The notes: generated from the letters alone by a model not told the origin. A stretch of 51,895 nucleotides of DNA from an uncultured Roseburia sp. (GCA_930989305.1 CAKNLF010000002.1:1-51895), one strand, 5' to 3'; numbered from the stretch's first letter, positions 43,463 through 51,547 are shown. Made by a program: numbers and translations.

Positions 43463-43491
43463 ATTATAAAATATTTACTATTCTGTGTCAA
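43463..43491 (-). promoter_or_regulatory. Consensus sigma-A promoter of the corrin operon
   Basis: Minus strand TTGACA (43486-43491), 17-bp spacer, TATAAT (43463-43468): a perfect match to the consensus. RNA starts just ahead of the riboswitch. The rest of the gap to the next gene (43492-43631) is AT-rich and shows nothing I can name. Confidence 0.92.
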
Positions 43492-43631
43492 CGAAGGAGC
43501 CTTTATCTGTTGAAAACTCCAAAAAAAGCACAAAAAATATGTAAAAAATGCATGGCCTTTTTCCCCGCTTATCAAGACCACGCACTTTTTCTGAAATACC
43601 TGCTTATAATATTTTTCCCCTGTTATTTCCC

Positions 43632-44354
43632 TTATTTTTCCTTCCGCCTTTCTGCCCCATACAAATGTTCCGGCTTTTCTTTCAGAAACATTTCCACTTC
43701 CCGATTGAATTCTTCCGGCTGTCTGGCCGCGATAAAATGATTTCCCGAAATAAGCACAAGCTTTGCGTCCGTCAGACTTTCAAAGATCAGCTTTGTATGC
43801 TTTTCCTTTATCATATCCCTGGTCCCTGCGATCACCAGCGTCCGGGCTTTGATCTTTTTCAGTTCTTCCGGCCGGAGCGCGGGATCGTTTACCATCAGTC
43901 CAAGCATCTGTGCTTTAGCGTCCGCCTTTGCGCTGAACCTTTCAAAAAAGCAGGCCAGCCGATATCCGAGAATGATAGGGATCTGCACCAGGGGCTTTAC
44001 TCCGAATCCGTAGAGATTGGCGCCGTTGAGGATCAGTTTTTCCACCTTCTGCGGATACTCCATGGCAAAGACCATCGCGATATTACCCCCATCGGAAAAT
44101 CCCAGTATATGAGCCTTTTCAATTTTTTTCTCTTCCATAAAATTATATAGATCTTCCGCGAACTGGCGGATAGTAAAAGGCGCAAAGCCTCTTGGCGACT
44201 GGCCGTGGCCTCTGGTATCTATGGCGATGACCCGGTACGCTCCTGAAAAGTGATCGATCTGATGTTTGAAGTACCCCCCGTCCTCTCCGTTTCCATGAAG
44301 GAGTATCAGGGGCATGCCCTGTCCTTTTTCTACATAATGAAGCTGAATGTCCAT
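43632..44354 (-). CDS. Alpha/beta hydrolase
   Basis: 240 residues. Canonical fold motifs: LILLHGNGEDGGYF (oxyanion HG), IAIDTRGHGQS, HILGFSDGGNIAM (nucleophile Ser in GxSxG), IAGTRDMI (acid Asp) and ISGNHF (His). Substrate unknown. It begins two bases after the Rrf2 regulator stop, so the regulator most likely controls it as a two-gene unit. Confidence 0.9.
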   Translation of the reverse strand: MDIQLHYVEKGQGMPLILLHGNGEDGGYFKHQIDHFSGAYRVIAIDTRGHGQSPRGFAPFTIRQFAEDLYNFMEEKKIEKAHILGFSDGGNIAMVFAMEYPQKVEKLILNGANLYGFGVKPLVQIPIILGYRLACFFERFSAKADAKAQMLGLMVNDPALRPEELKKIKARTLVIAGTRDMIKEKHTKLIFESLTDAKLVLISGNHFIAARQPEEFNREVEMFLKEKPEHLYGAERRKEK

Positions 44355-44356
44355 CG

Positions 44357-44788
44357 TTACGTCTCCTTCTGCCTGATATCATTTACCACATCCTGGATTG
44401 TATACTGTTTCATCTGGTTTTCCATTGCCTGCTGGATATTTCTCAATTTATCGTCCAAAGCCCCATGGATATTTCTCCCTACCGGACAGTTGGGATTGGG
44501 ATTTTCATGAAAATGAAAAAGATCCCCCTTCTCTATGAGATCCACTGCCTCATACACATCATAAAATGTAATTTCATCTGCCGTTCTGACCATTGACGCT
44601 CCCCCGGTGCCTCTTGCCACCCGGATCAACTCCGCATTTTTTAACTGGGATAAAATTTTCCGTATGATCACCGGATTAACATTAATGCTGGAAGCAAGAA
44701 ATTCGCTTGTGATCTTATAATCCTTTCCAAAAACATGAATGCACGCCAATATGTGAATGGCGATCGTAAATCTGCTGGATATCTGCAC
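44357..44788 (-). CDS. Rrf2-family transcriptional regulator
   Basis: Winged-helix regulator, 143 residues from a GTG start at 44786-44788, six bases after AGGAGG (an upstream ATG has no ribosome site). HTH: DYKITSEFLASSINVNPVIIRKIL; wing: GTGGASMVR. Only one Cys (NPNCPVG) is in the region where Fe-S members have three, so it is probably a YwnA-like non-cluster type. It may bind TGTAACAATTGACATTACA, which overlaps its own -35. Confidence 0.92.
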   Translation of the reverse strand: MQISSRFTIAIHILACIHVFGKDYKITSEFLASSINVNPVIIRKILSQLKNAELIRVARGTGGASMVRTADEITFYDVYEAVDLIEKGDLFHFHENPNPNCPVGRNIHGALDDKLRNIQQAMENQMKQYTIQDVVNDIRQKET

Positions 44789-44815
44789 AGTCCACCTCCT
44801 GATTTTTATCATTTC

Positions 44816-44844
44816 ATTTTACACAAGCGCTGATGTAATGTCAA
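44816..44844 (-). promoter_or_regulatory. Sigma-A promoter of the rrf2-hydrolase pair
   Basis: Minus strand TTGACA (44839-44844), 17-bp spacer, TAAAAT (44816-44821). The -35 overlaps the end of the LysR-type gene and lies within an imperfect palindrome that may be the Rrf2 site. Confidence 0.8.
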
Positions 44845-45758
44845 TTGTTACACTTGTTATTTTCATTTCCGGACAATCTGTATTCATCCAGCTTTTCCCG
44901 GAATTCCTCGATAAAGCGCCCGGCAATAGGGGTAAACAACTGCCCCTTTTTCCAGATCACGTACATATCCGCTCTCAAAGAGGGATACAGAGGACGAAAC
45001 ACAAGCCCGCTGTCCGGTCCGGTATTGACCAGATGCTCAAAAGTCAGCAGATACCCCAGTCCCTCCGCCGCAAAAACAGCGCCGTTATACGATAGCCGAA
45101 AAGATCCTTCCAAAGTCAGTTCCTGCATCCGTCCCCCGCACCAGCCGGGCAGGTCTCTGCGCCATCCCTGCTCAGAGCAAAAAAGAGGCAGCCCCCGCAG
45201 ATCTTCGAATGTTATCACTGCTTTTGCGGCCAGGGGACTGTCCGCAGGCATAGCCACCCCCCACAGGTCCGATTCCGGCATTTTTAAAACATTGTATTTA
45301 TCAAAGTCCGGTTCTTCCACGATCACCGCGAAATCGAAAAGTCCCTGATCCAGTTTTTCCGTAACCTGCTCCGTATCACCACTGGTAATATGATAATGAA
45401 AGTCCGGATAACGGCCTTTAAACCCCCGGATAAACCGTGCCAGATACCGTACCTGGTAAGATTCCGCACAGCCAAAATAAATATTGCCACCGATTCCATC
45501 CTCCAAAGAGGAAAATTCCGCGGTAATCTTATCCGCCATGGAGATCAGATCCTGAGCCCGCTTCTTTAAAAGTCTCCCTTCCTCTGTCAGTTCCATGGAA
45601 AAACTGTGCCGGATAAAGAGTCTTTTTCCCAGTTCCTCCTCCATCCGCTTCAGCTGTTTGGAGAGGGTGGACTGGGAAAGGTGCAGCTGCTTTGCCGCTT
45701 TTGACATATTTTCCTCTTTGGCTACTTCCAGAAAATAGCGCAGTGTTCTCAGTTCCAT
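44841..45758 (-). CDS. LysR-family transcriptional regulator
   Basis: 305 residues. N-terminal winged HTH ELRTLRYFLEVAKEEN, then SKAAKQLHLSQSTLSKQLK, a linker helix, and a periplasmic-binding-like effector domain (IYFGCAESYQVRYLARFI; LFDFAVIVEEPDF). Divergent from the hydrolase gene at 45914, with two palindromic sites in between, the standard LysR layout in which the regulator controls its neighbour and itself. Inducer unknown. Confidence 0.94.
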   Translation of the reverse strand: MELRTLRYFLEVAKEENMSKAAKQLHLSQSTLSKQLKRMEEELGKRLFIRHSFSMELTEEGRLLKKRAQDLISMADKITAEFSSLEDGIGGNIYFGCAESYQVRYLARFIRGFKGRYPDFHYHITSGDTEQVTEKLDQGLFDFAVIVEEPDFDKYNVLKMPESDLWGVAMPADSPLAAKAVITFEDLRGLPLFCSEQGWRRDLPGWCGGRMQELTLEGSFRLSYNGAVFAAEGLGYLLTFEHLVNTGPDSGLVFRPLYPSLRADMYVIWKKGQLFTPIAGRFIEEFREKLDEYRLSGNENNKCNN

Positions 45759-45791
45759 CTGTATCCTTCCTTTTCCGCTTATTTTGTTTCA

Positions 45792-45831
45792 TCATATCAT
45801 GATTTGAAAAAAATTCATATCATGATATGAA
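45792..45831. promoter_or_regulatory. Tandem palindromic operators in the LysR/hydrolase intergenic region
   Basis: TTCATATCATGATATGAA (45814-45831) is a perfect 18-bp palindrome. TCATATCATGATTTGAA (45792-45808) is a second copy with one mismatch, 23 bp away start to start, about two helical turns. Likely binding sites of the adjacent LysR protein. Confidence 0.8.
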
Positions 45832-45840
45832 AGATTCCCA

Positions 45841-45870
45841 TTAGCAAATAGAAATATTTTTTTCTATAAT
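45841..45870 (+). promoter_or_regulatory. Probable promoter of the Cys-nucleophile hydrolase
   Basis: TTAGCA (45841-45846), 18-bp spacer, TATAAT (45865-45870). The -35 is imperfect and sits just downstream of the two palindromes, as expected for a LysR-activated promoter. Confidence 0.65.
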
Positions 45871-45913
45871 TATCCCAGATAATAAATTGAAAATGAAAGG
45901 ATGGGATCTTTAT

Positions 45914-46912
45914 ATGAAGCAGGAACAACTGACCCTTACACAGGAATGGGACAAAACATTTCCCAAAAGCGATAAAGCGGAACACAGCAAAGTAACTTTT
46001 CATAACCGCTACGGAATCACCCTGGCAGGAGATCTGTATATTCCGAAAAACGCTTCCGGCAGACTGCCGGCCATTGCCGTATGCGGTCCCTTCGGAGCAG
46101 TCAAAGAACAGGCCTCCGGCTTATATGCTCAGACAATGGCCGAGAGAGGCTTTCTGACTCTGGCTTTTGATCCTTCTTTCACAGGGGAAAGCGGCGGCGA
46201 ACCCAGATACGTGGCTTCTCCGGATATCAATACCGAGGACTTCCAGGCCGCTGTGGATTTTCTCTCTGTTTGCCAACAGGCTGATCCGGACAGAATCGGT
46301 ATCATGGGCATCTGCGGATGGGGCGGAATGGCGCTCAACACTGCGGCACTGGATACCAGAATCAAAGCCACCGTGGCTTCTACCATGTATGACATGACCC
46401 GGGTAAACGCCAAAGGATATTTTGATTCTGAAGATTCCTTAGACGCCCGATACGCAAAACGGCAGGCACTGAACGCTCAGCGGACCAGGGATTACAAAAA
46501 CGGCAGCTACACCCCAGGGGGCGGGGTTGTAGATCCCCTTCCGGATGACGCTCCGTTCTTTGTGAAAGACTACTATGACTATTACAAAACACAAAGAGGC
46601 TATCATCCCCGTTCCTTAAATTCCAACAACGGCTGGAATGTGACCGGATGCATGTCCTTTTTAAATCAACCGATCCTCTGCTACAGCAATGAAATCCGCA
46701 GCGCTGTTTTGATTATGCACGGAGAAAAAGCGCATTCCTGCTATTTCAGCAAAGACGCCTACGCTGCCATGATTAAAGCCAATCCCTATACGGATAACAA
46801 AGAACTGCTGATCATTCCGGACGCTGTGCACACGGATCTCTACGACGGCGGCGGAAAAAATGCCATCCCATTCGACAAACTGGAAGATTTCTTCCGGACT
46901 TATCTGAAATAG
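45914..46912 (+). CDS. Alpha/beta hydrolase with cysteine nucleophile (dienelactone hydrolase-like)
   Basis: 332 residues. The nucleophile elbow is GICGWGG, i.e. Cys in place of Ser as in dienelactone hydrolases and YcjY-type proteins; PAIAVCGPFGAVKEQ precedes it, and VLIMHGEKAHS and PDAVHTDLYD near the end may supply the Asp and His. Start uncertain: ATG at 45914 (MKQEQLT) is taken, ATGs at 45887 and 45893 are possible. Probably handles a small ester or lactone signalled through the divergent LysR. Confidence 0.88.
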   Translation: MKQEQLTLTQEWDKTFPKSDKAEHSKVTFHNRYGITLAGDLYIPKNASGRLPAIAVCGPFGAVKEQASGLYAQTMAERGFLTLAFDPSFTGESGGEPRYVASPDINTEDFQAAVDFLSVCQQADPDRIGIMGICGWGGMALNTAALDTRIKATVASTMYDMTRVNAKGYFDSEDSLDARYAKRQALNAQRTRDYKNGSYTPGGGVVDPLPDDAPFFVKDYYDYYKTQRGYHPRSLNSNNGWNVTGCMSFLNQPILCYSNEIRSAVLIMHGEKAHSCYFSKDAYAAMIKANPYTDNKELLIIPDAVHTDLYDGGGKNAIPFDKLEDFFRTYLK

Positions 46913-46947
46913 TAAAAATACGGCATTTTAACCCTTATTGAATATAT

Positions 46948-46991
46948 AAAAGTTCCGGCCCAGCCTGAAAGGCTGCATGGCCGGAGCTTTT
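46948..46991. terminator. Bidirectional terminator
   Basis: TTCCGGCC and GGCCGGAG blocks with an inner CAGCCT/AGGCTG stem, flanked by AAAAG and CTTTTT, between the hydrolase and the sirtuin gene (convergent). The T-run touches the sirtuin stop codon. Confidence 0.85.
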
Positions 46992-47827
46992 TATCTCCTG
47001 TATTCTGCGCTCAGTTCCGACAGGATTTCTTCCAGCGGCCCGTCAAAACCCAGAGACTTTTCACGGATATTATCCAAAATATATACCTCTCCCAGATTGA
47101 TCGTCATGTAAAAAGCATTCGGTTCTCTGTCCACAAGTCTCATCAGCGGCTCTTTAATCAGCTGATTGCGCCACCCGATCCCTAGTTCCAGCACCGCCAG
47201 TTTTTTCCCGCGGTACTGTTTTAAAAAATTCTCATACCTCATCCGGCTTTCTGTTTTTGGGATAAAATATTTATCCATGATCATATGAATCTGCATCGGA
47301 CCTTTGCATACAGGGCAGCGCGGGACCAGATCTGCGGGAATCCTGCCGTTTTCCTGAGCCGCCGCCATTTTGGCAGCCGGTTCCAGAGTAGGGTACAGCG
47401 TGTCATGACATCGTAAGGCACACTGCATATTCAGCCATTCTCCTTCAATTTCATATATCTTGTCCGGCGCAAATCCGCTCATTTCAAAATGACATTCTCC
47501 ATTTGAAGTAATAATAAAATAGTCTTTTTCTCCCACAATCGTCTGCAGGTCGCACATAACAGCGCTTTTTTTATACATTCCGCAGTAATGGCGGATTAGC
47601 CTGCTCCAGAAAGCCCATTTTTCTTCTTCTGAAGGCCACCGGGCTCCCATCCCCTGCAGGATGCATCTCAATCCGTATTTTCTTTTAAAATCTCCAAACA
47701 GTTCTTCAAAAGCCCCGTTATCCGCAAACAGATGAAGCCCCTCCGCAATGGAAAGCCCATTACTGGCGCCGATCAGCACCGCGTCCGCTTCTTTTAATTT
47801 TTCCACTGCCAATTTTATCTTATCCAT
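46991..47827 (-). CDS. Divergent SirTM-like sirtuin (second of pair)
   Basis: 278 residues from the ATG at 47825-47827, with AGGAG seven bases upstream. Sirtuin fold: VLIGASNGLSIAEG (NAD-binding), YFIITSNGECHFE where the usual TNxD is altered, IYEIEGEWLNMQC at the catalytic position (EIQGD in its neighbour, His in classical sirtuins), zinc ligands in CALRCHD and CPVCKG, and ELGIGWRNQLIKEP at the C-terminus. The substitutions suggest changed or lost activity. It overlaps the first sirtuin by eight bases, so the two are made together and may form a heterodimer. Confidence 0.85.
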   Translation of the reverse strand: MDKIKLAVEKLKEADAVLIGASNGLSIAEGLHLFADNGAFEELFGDFKRKYGLRCILQGMGARWPSEEEKWAFWSRLIRHYCGMYKKSAVMCDLQTIVGEKDYFIITSNGECHFEMSGFAPDKIYEIEGEWLNMQCALRCHDTLYPTLEPAAKMAAAQENGRIPADLVPRCPVCKGPMQIHMIMDKYFIPKTESRMRYENFLKQYRGKKLAVLELGIGWRNQLIKEPLMRLVDREPNAFYMTINLGEVYILDNIREKSLGFDGPLEEILSELSAEYRR

Positions 47828-48812
47828 TTTTCTGCTCCTTTCCTGCGGAGCTTCCAAGAATTTTTGCCGCATCCCGCAGGACCCTGGCAATGTCGTTACA
47901 GATCACCATACCTTTGTCCTCGATTTCTTTCGGAAGGAAATCATATTCCTGATTCACAGCCACGTATTTTGCCCGAGGCAGATTAGCTGTCAGATTCCAG
48001 AAAGGTTCCTGGATAAACATAGGCGTCAGCCGTCCTACTCCCAGCTCCAGAAACAGAATCTTTTTGTCCATGTTTTCTCTCAGGAAGTCAGAAACCTTCT
48101 GATACTGTTCTTCATATTTTCTGCCCTGAAGGAAATTTCCATATCCCCTTACCCATGGAAATGCCTCAGCGCCGCAATGGGGACACCTGGGAATCCGCTC
48201 TGTAGGTACAGAAGTTTTCTCTCCCATAGCCTGTATCATTTCTTCCACAGGTTTTACCGCATCCCACGTATCGTCGCAGCAGCTGCGGGAACACTGAAAA
48301 AAGCGATGATCGCCCTGAATCTCACTGACAATTTCTTCCGGATAGATTTTTACAAACTGGGTATCCTGATTCGTAGTCAGGATATGAAAATTTTTCCCTT
48401 TCAGCAAAAAATCCAGATCCCGGTAAGGCAGCCGGATCGGAGCATGCTGAGTCGTATACAGAAAAGTCGCCAAATATCCCCAAAATTCTTCCCGGGTATC
48501 AAAAGTATGCGCCATTCCCGCAAACGCTCCCTTAAACCCATATTTTTCTGCATATTTCCCAAAATATCTCCGGTAGGAAGGAGTGTCGTCATAATAAAAA
48601 TCTCCGCCTCCGGCTGCGGACAATCCTGACGCGCCTCCCACAAGGATACCGTCTGCATCTTTTATCCATTCCGTCAAAAGCTCGATCTGTTCCCCATATG
48701 GCAGAGAAGCTTTATCGGTCAGTATATAAGGCGTCTTTCCGGCAGCATATATGCTGTAATATTTGGAATAATTCATCTGTGTCCGCATTACCAGTTCTTC
48801 ATAAAAGCTCAT
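47820..48812 (-). CDS. SirTM-like sirtuin (first of pair)
   Basis: 330 residues (ATG at 48810-48812; a TTG at 48821 is an alternative closer to AAAGGA). Motifs: ILVGGASGLSAAGGGDF, ILTTNQDTQF, EIQGDHRFFQC, zinc ligands CSRSCC and CPHCG, ELGVGRLTPMFIQEP. The EIQGD sequence puts Gln at the classical His position, as I recall for class M sirtuins that ADP-ribosylate lipoylated GcvH-like proteins. The usual SirTM partners (macrodomain, GcvH-L, lipoate ligase) are missing here. Confidence 0.88.
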   Translation of the reverse strand: MSFYEELVMRTQMNYSKYYSIYAAGKTPYILTDKASLPYGEQIELLTEWIKDADGILVGGASGLSAAGGGDFYYDDTPSYRRYFGKYAEKYGFKGAFAGMAHTFDTREEFWGYLATFLYTTQHAPIRLPYRDLDFLLKGKNFHILTTNQDTQFVKIYPEEIVSEIQGDHRFFQCSRSCCDDTWDAVKPVEEMIQAMGEKTSVPTERIPRCPHCGAEAFPWVRGYGNFLQGRKYEEQYQKVSDFLRENMDKKILFLELGVGRLTPMFIQEPFWNLTANLPRAKYVAVNQEYDFLPKEIEDKGMVICNDIARVLRDAAKILGSSAGKEQKNG

Positions 48813-48876
48813 AATATACAAGCATCCTTTCTCACAATCCGTTATTGGTTGTTATTTATATTTTAACATCTTTTTC

Positions 48877-48906
48877 AGTTTACCCCTCTGTCCGGCAGGT
48901 TGTCAA
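48877..48906 (-). promoter_or_regulatory. Promoter of the sirtuin pair
   Basis: Minus strand TTGACA (48901-48906), 18-bp spacer, TAAACT (48877-48882). An AT-rich inverted repeat (GTTAA...TTAAC) lies just upstream and might be a regulator site. Confidence 0.65.
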
Positions 48907-48997
48907 TATGTTGTTAAAATAAAATTAACATCATTACAAAAAAATAATACCGCACCCTGTCCGACTTTCTCACAACGAAACTTCCATCTTCTTCAAC

Positions 48998-49041
48998 AAA
49001 AAAATCTCCCGTCGGATCCAGGTCCGCGAGAGATCTTTTTT
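48998..49041. terminator. Bidirectional terminator between patatin and sirtuin genes
   Basis: ATCTC...CGGA (49004-49016) pairs with TCCG...GAGAT (49022-49034), flanked by A6 on the left and T6 on the right. On the minus strand it ends the rrf2-patatin transcript. Confidence 0.85.
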
Positions 49042-49061
49042 GGTTTCTTCTTTTCGCTTTT

Positions 49062-49937
49062 TTATGATTCTGCTGTTTTCAAAAATTTTTTCAGATTTTC
49101 ATACCGAGCTTTAAAGTCTTCCATTCCAAGCTCGTACAAAGCCCTCTCCTGTTCTTCTTTCATAGAATAGGTTCCTGCTTTCACAGACTGGCTGGGAGCA
49201 AAGACAAATGCCTTTCCCTCCCGTTCCAGTTCATATACCTTTTTAAGATTTTCATTATATGTAACATGTCTCTGATCAATGGCCGATACGATCTTGGGAT
49301 ATTTCCGCCGGAGTCTGGAATAAAGCCATCGCATATTCTGAGGGGCCTTCACATAGCCTCTGGACTTGGTCAAAAGAACTACCAGCCGGCTGCAGCCTTC
49401 TTCCAGAGCATGTCGGACAGGTACTGCATCCACAAGCCCTCCGTCAAAATAAAACTGGCCGTTGATCTCCACCGGATGGCATGCCACCGGTATGGCGCAG
49501 GAAGCCATGATCAGACGGTAATCATCCTGCTTCATATCTTCTTTTCCGAAATATTCCGGCTGTCCGGTGGCGGCATTGGTCACTGCCAGTTGATACTGTG
49601 TCGCACTTTCCATCATTGCCGGATAATCCAGCGGATCTTTTCCTGTGGAATTTGTCAGCTCCCCATATATATATTTTAAACCAAACAGATCTCCTGACCG
49701 CAGCAGGCTCCGCAAACCAAAAAATCTGGGGGAATGGATGTGTTCCGTATAAAACCGGAGATTGCGTCCCCGCTGCCCCGCCACAAAGGAAGCGGCGTTT
49801 CCTGCTCCTCCGGACACACCGATACAATAATCAAAAGAAATGCCGTAATCTATAAATGCGTCCAGAATACCGGCATTATATGCGCATTTCATACCGCCGC
49901 CCTCTACAACAAGCCCTATTTTTTCAGGATTTTCCAT
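49062..49937 (-). CDS. Patatin-like phospholipase
   Basis: 291 residues from the ATG at 49935-49937 (AGGAGG eight bases upstream). Oxyanion loop EGGGMKCAYNAGIL, nucleophile GVSGGAGN (GxSxG) and catalytic Asp in FDGGLVDAVP make a complete Ser-Asp dyad. Resembles the YjjU group of cytoplasmic patatins. It overlaps the Rrf2 regulator end by 14 bases and is presumably controlled by it. The substrate may be phospholipid or another acyl ester. Confidence 0.93.
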   Translation of the reverse strand: MENPEKIGLVVEGGGMKCAYNAGILDAFIDYGISFDYCIGVSGGAGNAASFVAGQRGRNLRFYTEHIHSPRFFGLRSLLRSGDLFGLKYIYGELTNSTGKDPLDYPAMMESATQYQLAVTNAATGQPEYFGKEDMKQDDYRLIMASCAIPVACHPVEINGQFYFDGGLVDAVPVRHALEEGCSRLVVLLTKSRGYVKAPQNMRWLYSRLRRKYPKIVSAIDQRHVTYNENLKKVYELEREGKAFVFAPSQSVKAGTYSMKEEQERALYELGMEDFKARYENLKKFLKTAES

Positions 49938-50376
49938 TCCCTTCACCTCCTTCATCCACACTTCTCTTATAATAGCATTCTATGATATCCCAAAGCGTAA
50001 TCTCATTCATTTTTTTCTCCGCCACCTGCTGAATATCTTTGTAAAAGTCCCCAATGGAAAGCTGGATATTTACGCCCACTCCACACTGCGGATTCGTATG
50101 GATATCCAGATGCAGCAGAGGTTTTCCCCCTTCCACCGCCCGATAAACATCCAGCATGGTAATCTGACGGGGATCTTTGGTCAGGCTGGTTTTCGCCTGC
50201 CCTTGGGTGCTGGAAATCAGCCCCGCATTTTTCAAAGCGGACATCAGCTGCCGGATATAAGCCGGGTTTGTTTTGACACTCTCTGCGATCCTGGCACTGG
50301 TCATCTTTTGTCCTTCGCCCAGATACAGAAAGATCAACAAATGAATAGTATCGCTTAATTTTGTTGAATATTTCAT
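49924..50376 (-). CDS. Rrf2-family transcriptional regulator
   Basis: 150 residues. HTH MTSARIAESVKTNPAYIRQLM; wing AKTSLTK. Single Cys (NPQCGVG), like the other Rrf2 protein in this window, so probably not an Fe-S type. The two Rrf2 genes share a layout: regulator followed at once by a Ser hydrolase on the same strand. Confidence 0.92.
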   Translation of the reverse strand: MKYSTKLSDTIHLLIFLYLGEGQKMTSARIAESVKTNPAYIRQLMSALKNAGLISSTQGQAKTSLTKDPRQITMLDVYRAVEGGKPLLHLDIHTNPQCGVGVNIQLSIGDFYKDIQQVAEKKMNEITLWDIIECYYKRSVDEGGEGNGKS

Positions 50377-50444
50377 AACTGCATATCACCTCAAATAAAA
50401 TCTGTCCGCATCCCGGATACATGTCCGTGCTCCATGTAATTTTA

Positions 50445-50473
50445 ACAATAACATCTTTACACTAACAAGTCAA
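50445..50473 (-). promoter_or_regulatory. Promoter of the rrf2-patatin pair
   Basis: Minus strand TTGACT (50468-50473), 17-bp spacer, TATTGT (50445-50450). Confidence 0.7.
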
Positions 50474-50528
50474 CCGCATCATATCTGTCTTCCTTGCCTG
50501 TATGCCAGAAAGCAGTTTCCTTCTGCAA

Positions 50529-50582
50529 TAAAAAACGCTTCGGAGCCATTCCTGTTCAGGATTGACCCGGAGCGCTCTTTTT
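50529..50582 (-). terminator. Terminator after the NTF2-like gene
   Basis: On the minus strand an imperfect stem (CGCTCCGG with CCGAAGCG, plus inner ATCCTG/CAGGAAT) is followed by TTTTTTATTG. Confidence 0.75.
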
Positions 50583-50620
50583 GATCGTACAAAGATAATG
50601 CGGCTATTATAATAACCGTA

Positions 50621-51004
50621 TTATTTCTGTATGGTATCTGAATTCTGATTATATGCCTTTGCCACGCATTTCCACTGACCGTCCATTTTCAGAAGGAGCA
50701 AAACATCCGTAAAATCAATGCGCCCGCCCCAGCCTTCTTCCAGCACCCGGACTACAGCCAGTGATTCCTCTACCATCAGCACATCCACTCTGGCCTTGAA
50801 ATTTTCTCCCCCGTCTACAGTATCTACGTTATGATAAAACTGTTCAATGGATCCATGCTCCAGTTTTCCGTCCAGATATCCAAACAGAACCGCTTCGTCT
50901 GTAAATAATTCCTTGGCATATTTGCTATTGCCCTCAGCTACGCTTCTCACAAATTTCATCGCGGCATCTTCCACTGCCTGATATTCTTTGATATCTGCTC
51001 TCAT
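50621..51004 (-). CDS. NTF2-like (SnoaL / Lumazine_bd_2-type) protein
   Basis: 127 residues, single small alpha+beta barrel: an N-terminal helix EYQAVEDAAMKFVRSVAEGN, then LFTDEAVLFGYLDGK, then beta strands VDVLMVEESLAVVRVLEEGW and FTDVLLLLKMDGQWKCVAKAY. Such proteins bind or isomerise small molecules, but substrate prediction is not possible. Divergent from an HxlR regulator with a palindrome between them, so probably under its control. Confidence 0.85.
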   Translation of the reverse strand: MRADIKEYQAVEDAAMKFVRSVAEGNSKYAKELFTDEAVLFGYLDGKLEHGSIEQFYHNVDTVDGGENFKARVDVLMVEESLAVVRVLEEGWGGRIDFTDVLLLLKMDGQWKCVAKAYNQNSDTIQK

Positions 51005-51086
51005 ATTGATTTCCTCCCGCTATTCTTTGAAAATTGACTTTTTCTGTTTCTCATATTACAATCATAGCAAGAATCCAACATATAGC

Positions 51087-51113
51087 AAGTACGCACATAA
51101 AAGTGCGATACTT
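51087..51113. promoter_or_regulatory. Probable HxlR operator
   Basis: AAGTACGCAC (51087-51096) and GTGCGATACTT (51103-51113) form an inverted repeat with one extra base. It overlaps a possible -35 (TTGCTA) for the NTF2-like gene on the minus strand, so the regulator could repress it. Confidence 0.65.
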
Positions 51114-51154
51114 ACATGGATTTTATATACTTACGCAAAGGAGAGCGTGATCAT

Positions 51155-51487
51155 ATGGAACAAAGATGCATATCCAATGAAAGTCTCGGCACAACCGGCT
51201 TCAGCTATACACTGTCGCTGATCAACGGAAAATATAAAATGACCATCCTTTATACACTGATGGAATTCGGTGTTGTTCGTTTTAATGAAATGAAAAAATA
51301 TATCGGCGGTATTTCCTATAAAACGCTCAGTTCTTCTCTGAAAGAATTAGAAGCGGACAAACTGGTCCATCGGGAAGAATATCCCCAGATTCCGCCCAAA
51401 GTGGAGTACAGTCTCACAGAACGCGGCAAATCTCTGATTCCCATTCTGGACGGCATGTGCGAATGGGGCGATAAAAACCGGCTGTAA
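51155..51487 (+). CDS. HxlR-family transcriptional regulator
   Basis: 110 residues from the ATG at 51155 (AGGAGAG about nine bases upstream). Winged HTH: LINGKYKMTILYTLMEFG, VRFNEMKKYIGGISYKTLSS, LKELEADKLVHREEYPQIPPKVEYSLTERG, which is the family signature. HxlR proteins often sense aldehydes, quinones or redox state; no sensing Cys pair is evident (two Cys at residues 5 and ~103). Confidence 0.93.
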   Translation: MEQRCISNESLGTTGFSYTLSLINGKYKMTILYTLMEFGVVRFNEMKKYIGGISYKTLSSSLKELEADKLVHREEYPQIPPKVEYSLTERGKSLIPILDGMCEWGDKNRL

Positions 51488-51492
51488 TATAT

Positions 51493-51547
51493 AAAAAGGG
51501 GCCTGTACGGAATGTATATGATCACAATCCGCATCAGCCCCTTTTTT
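51493..51547. terminator. Bidirectional terminator between hxlR and the ACT-domain gene
   Basis: AAAAAGGGGC (51493-51502) pairs with GCCCCTTTTTT (51537-51547), with a further CGGAAT/ATCCG pairing inside. T-runs on both strands. Confidence 0.88.
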
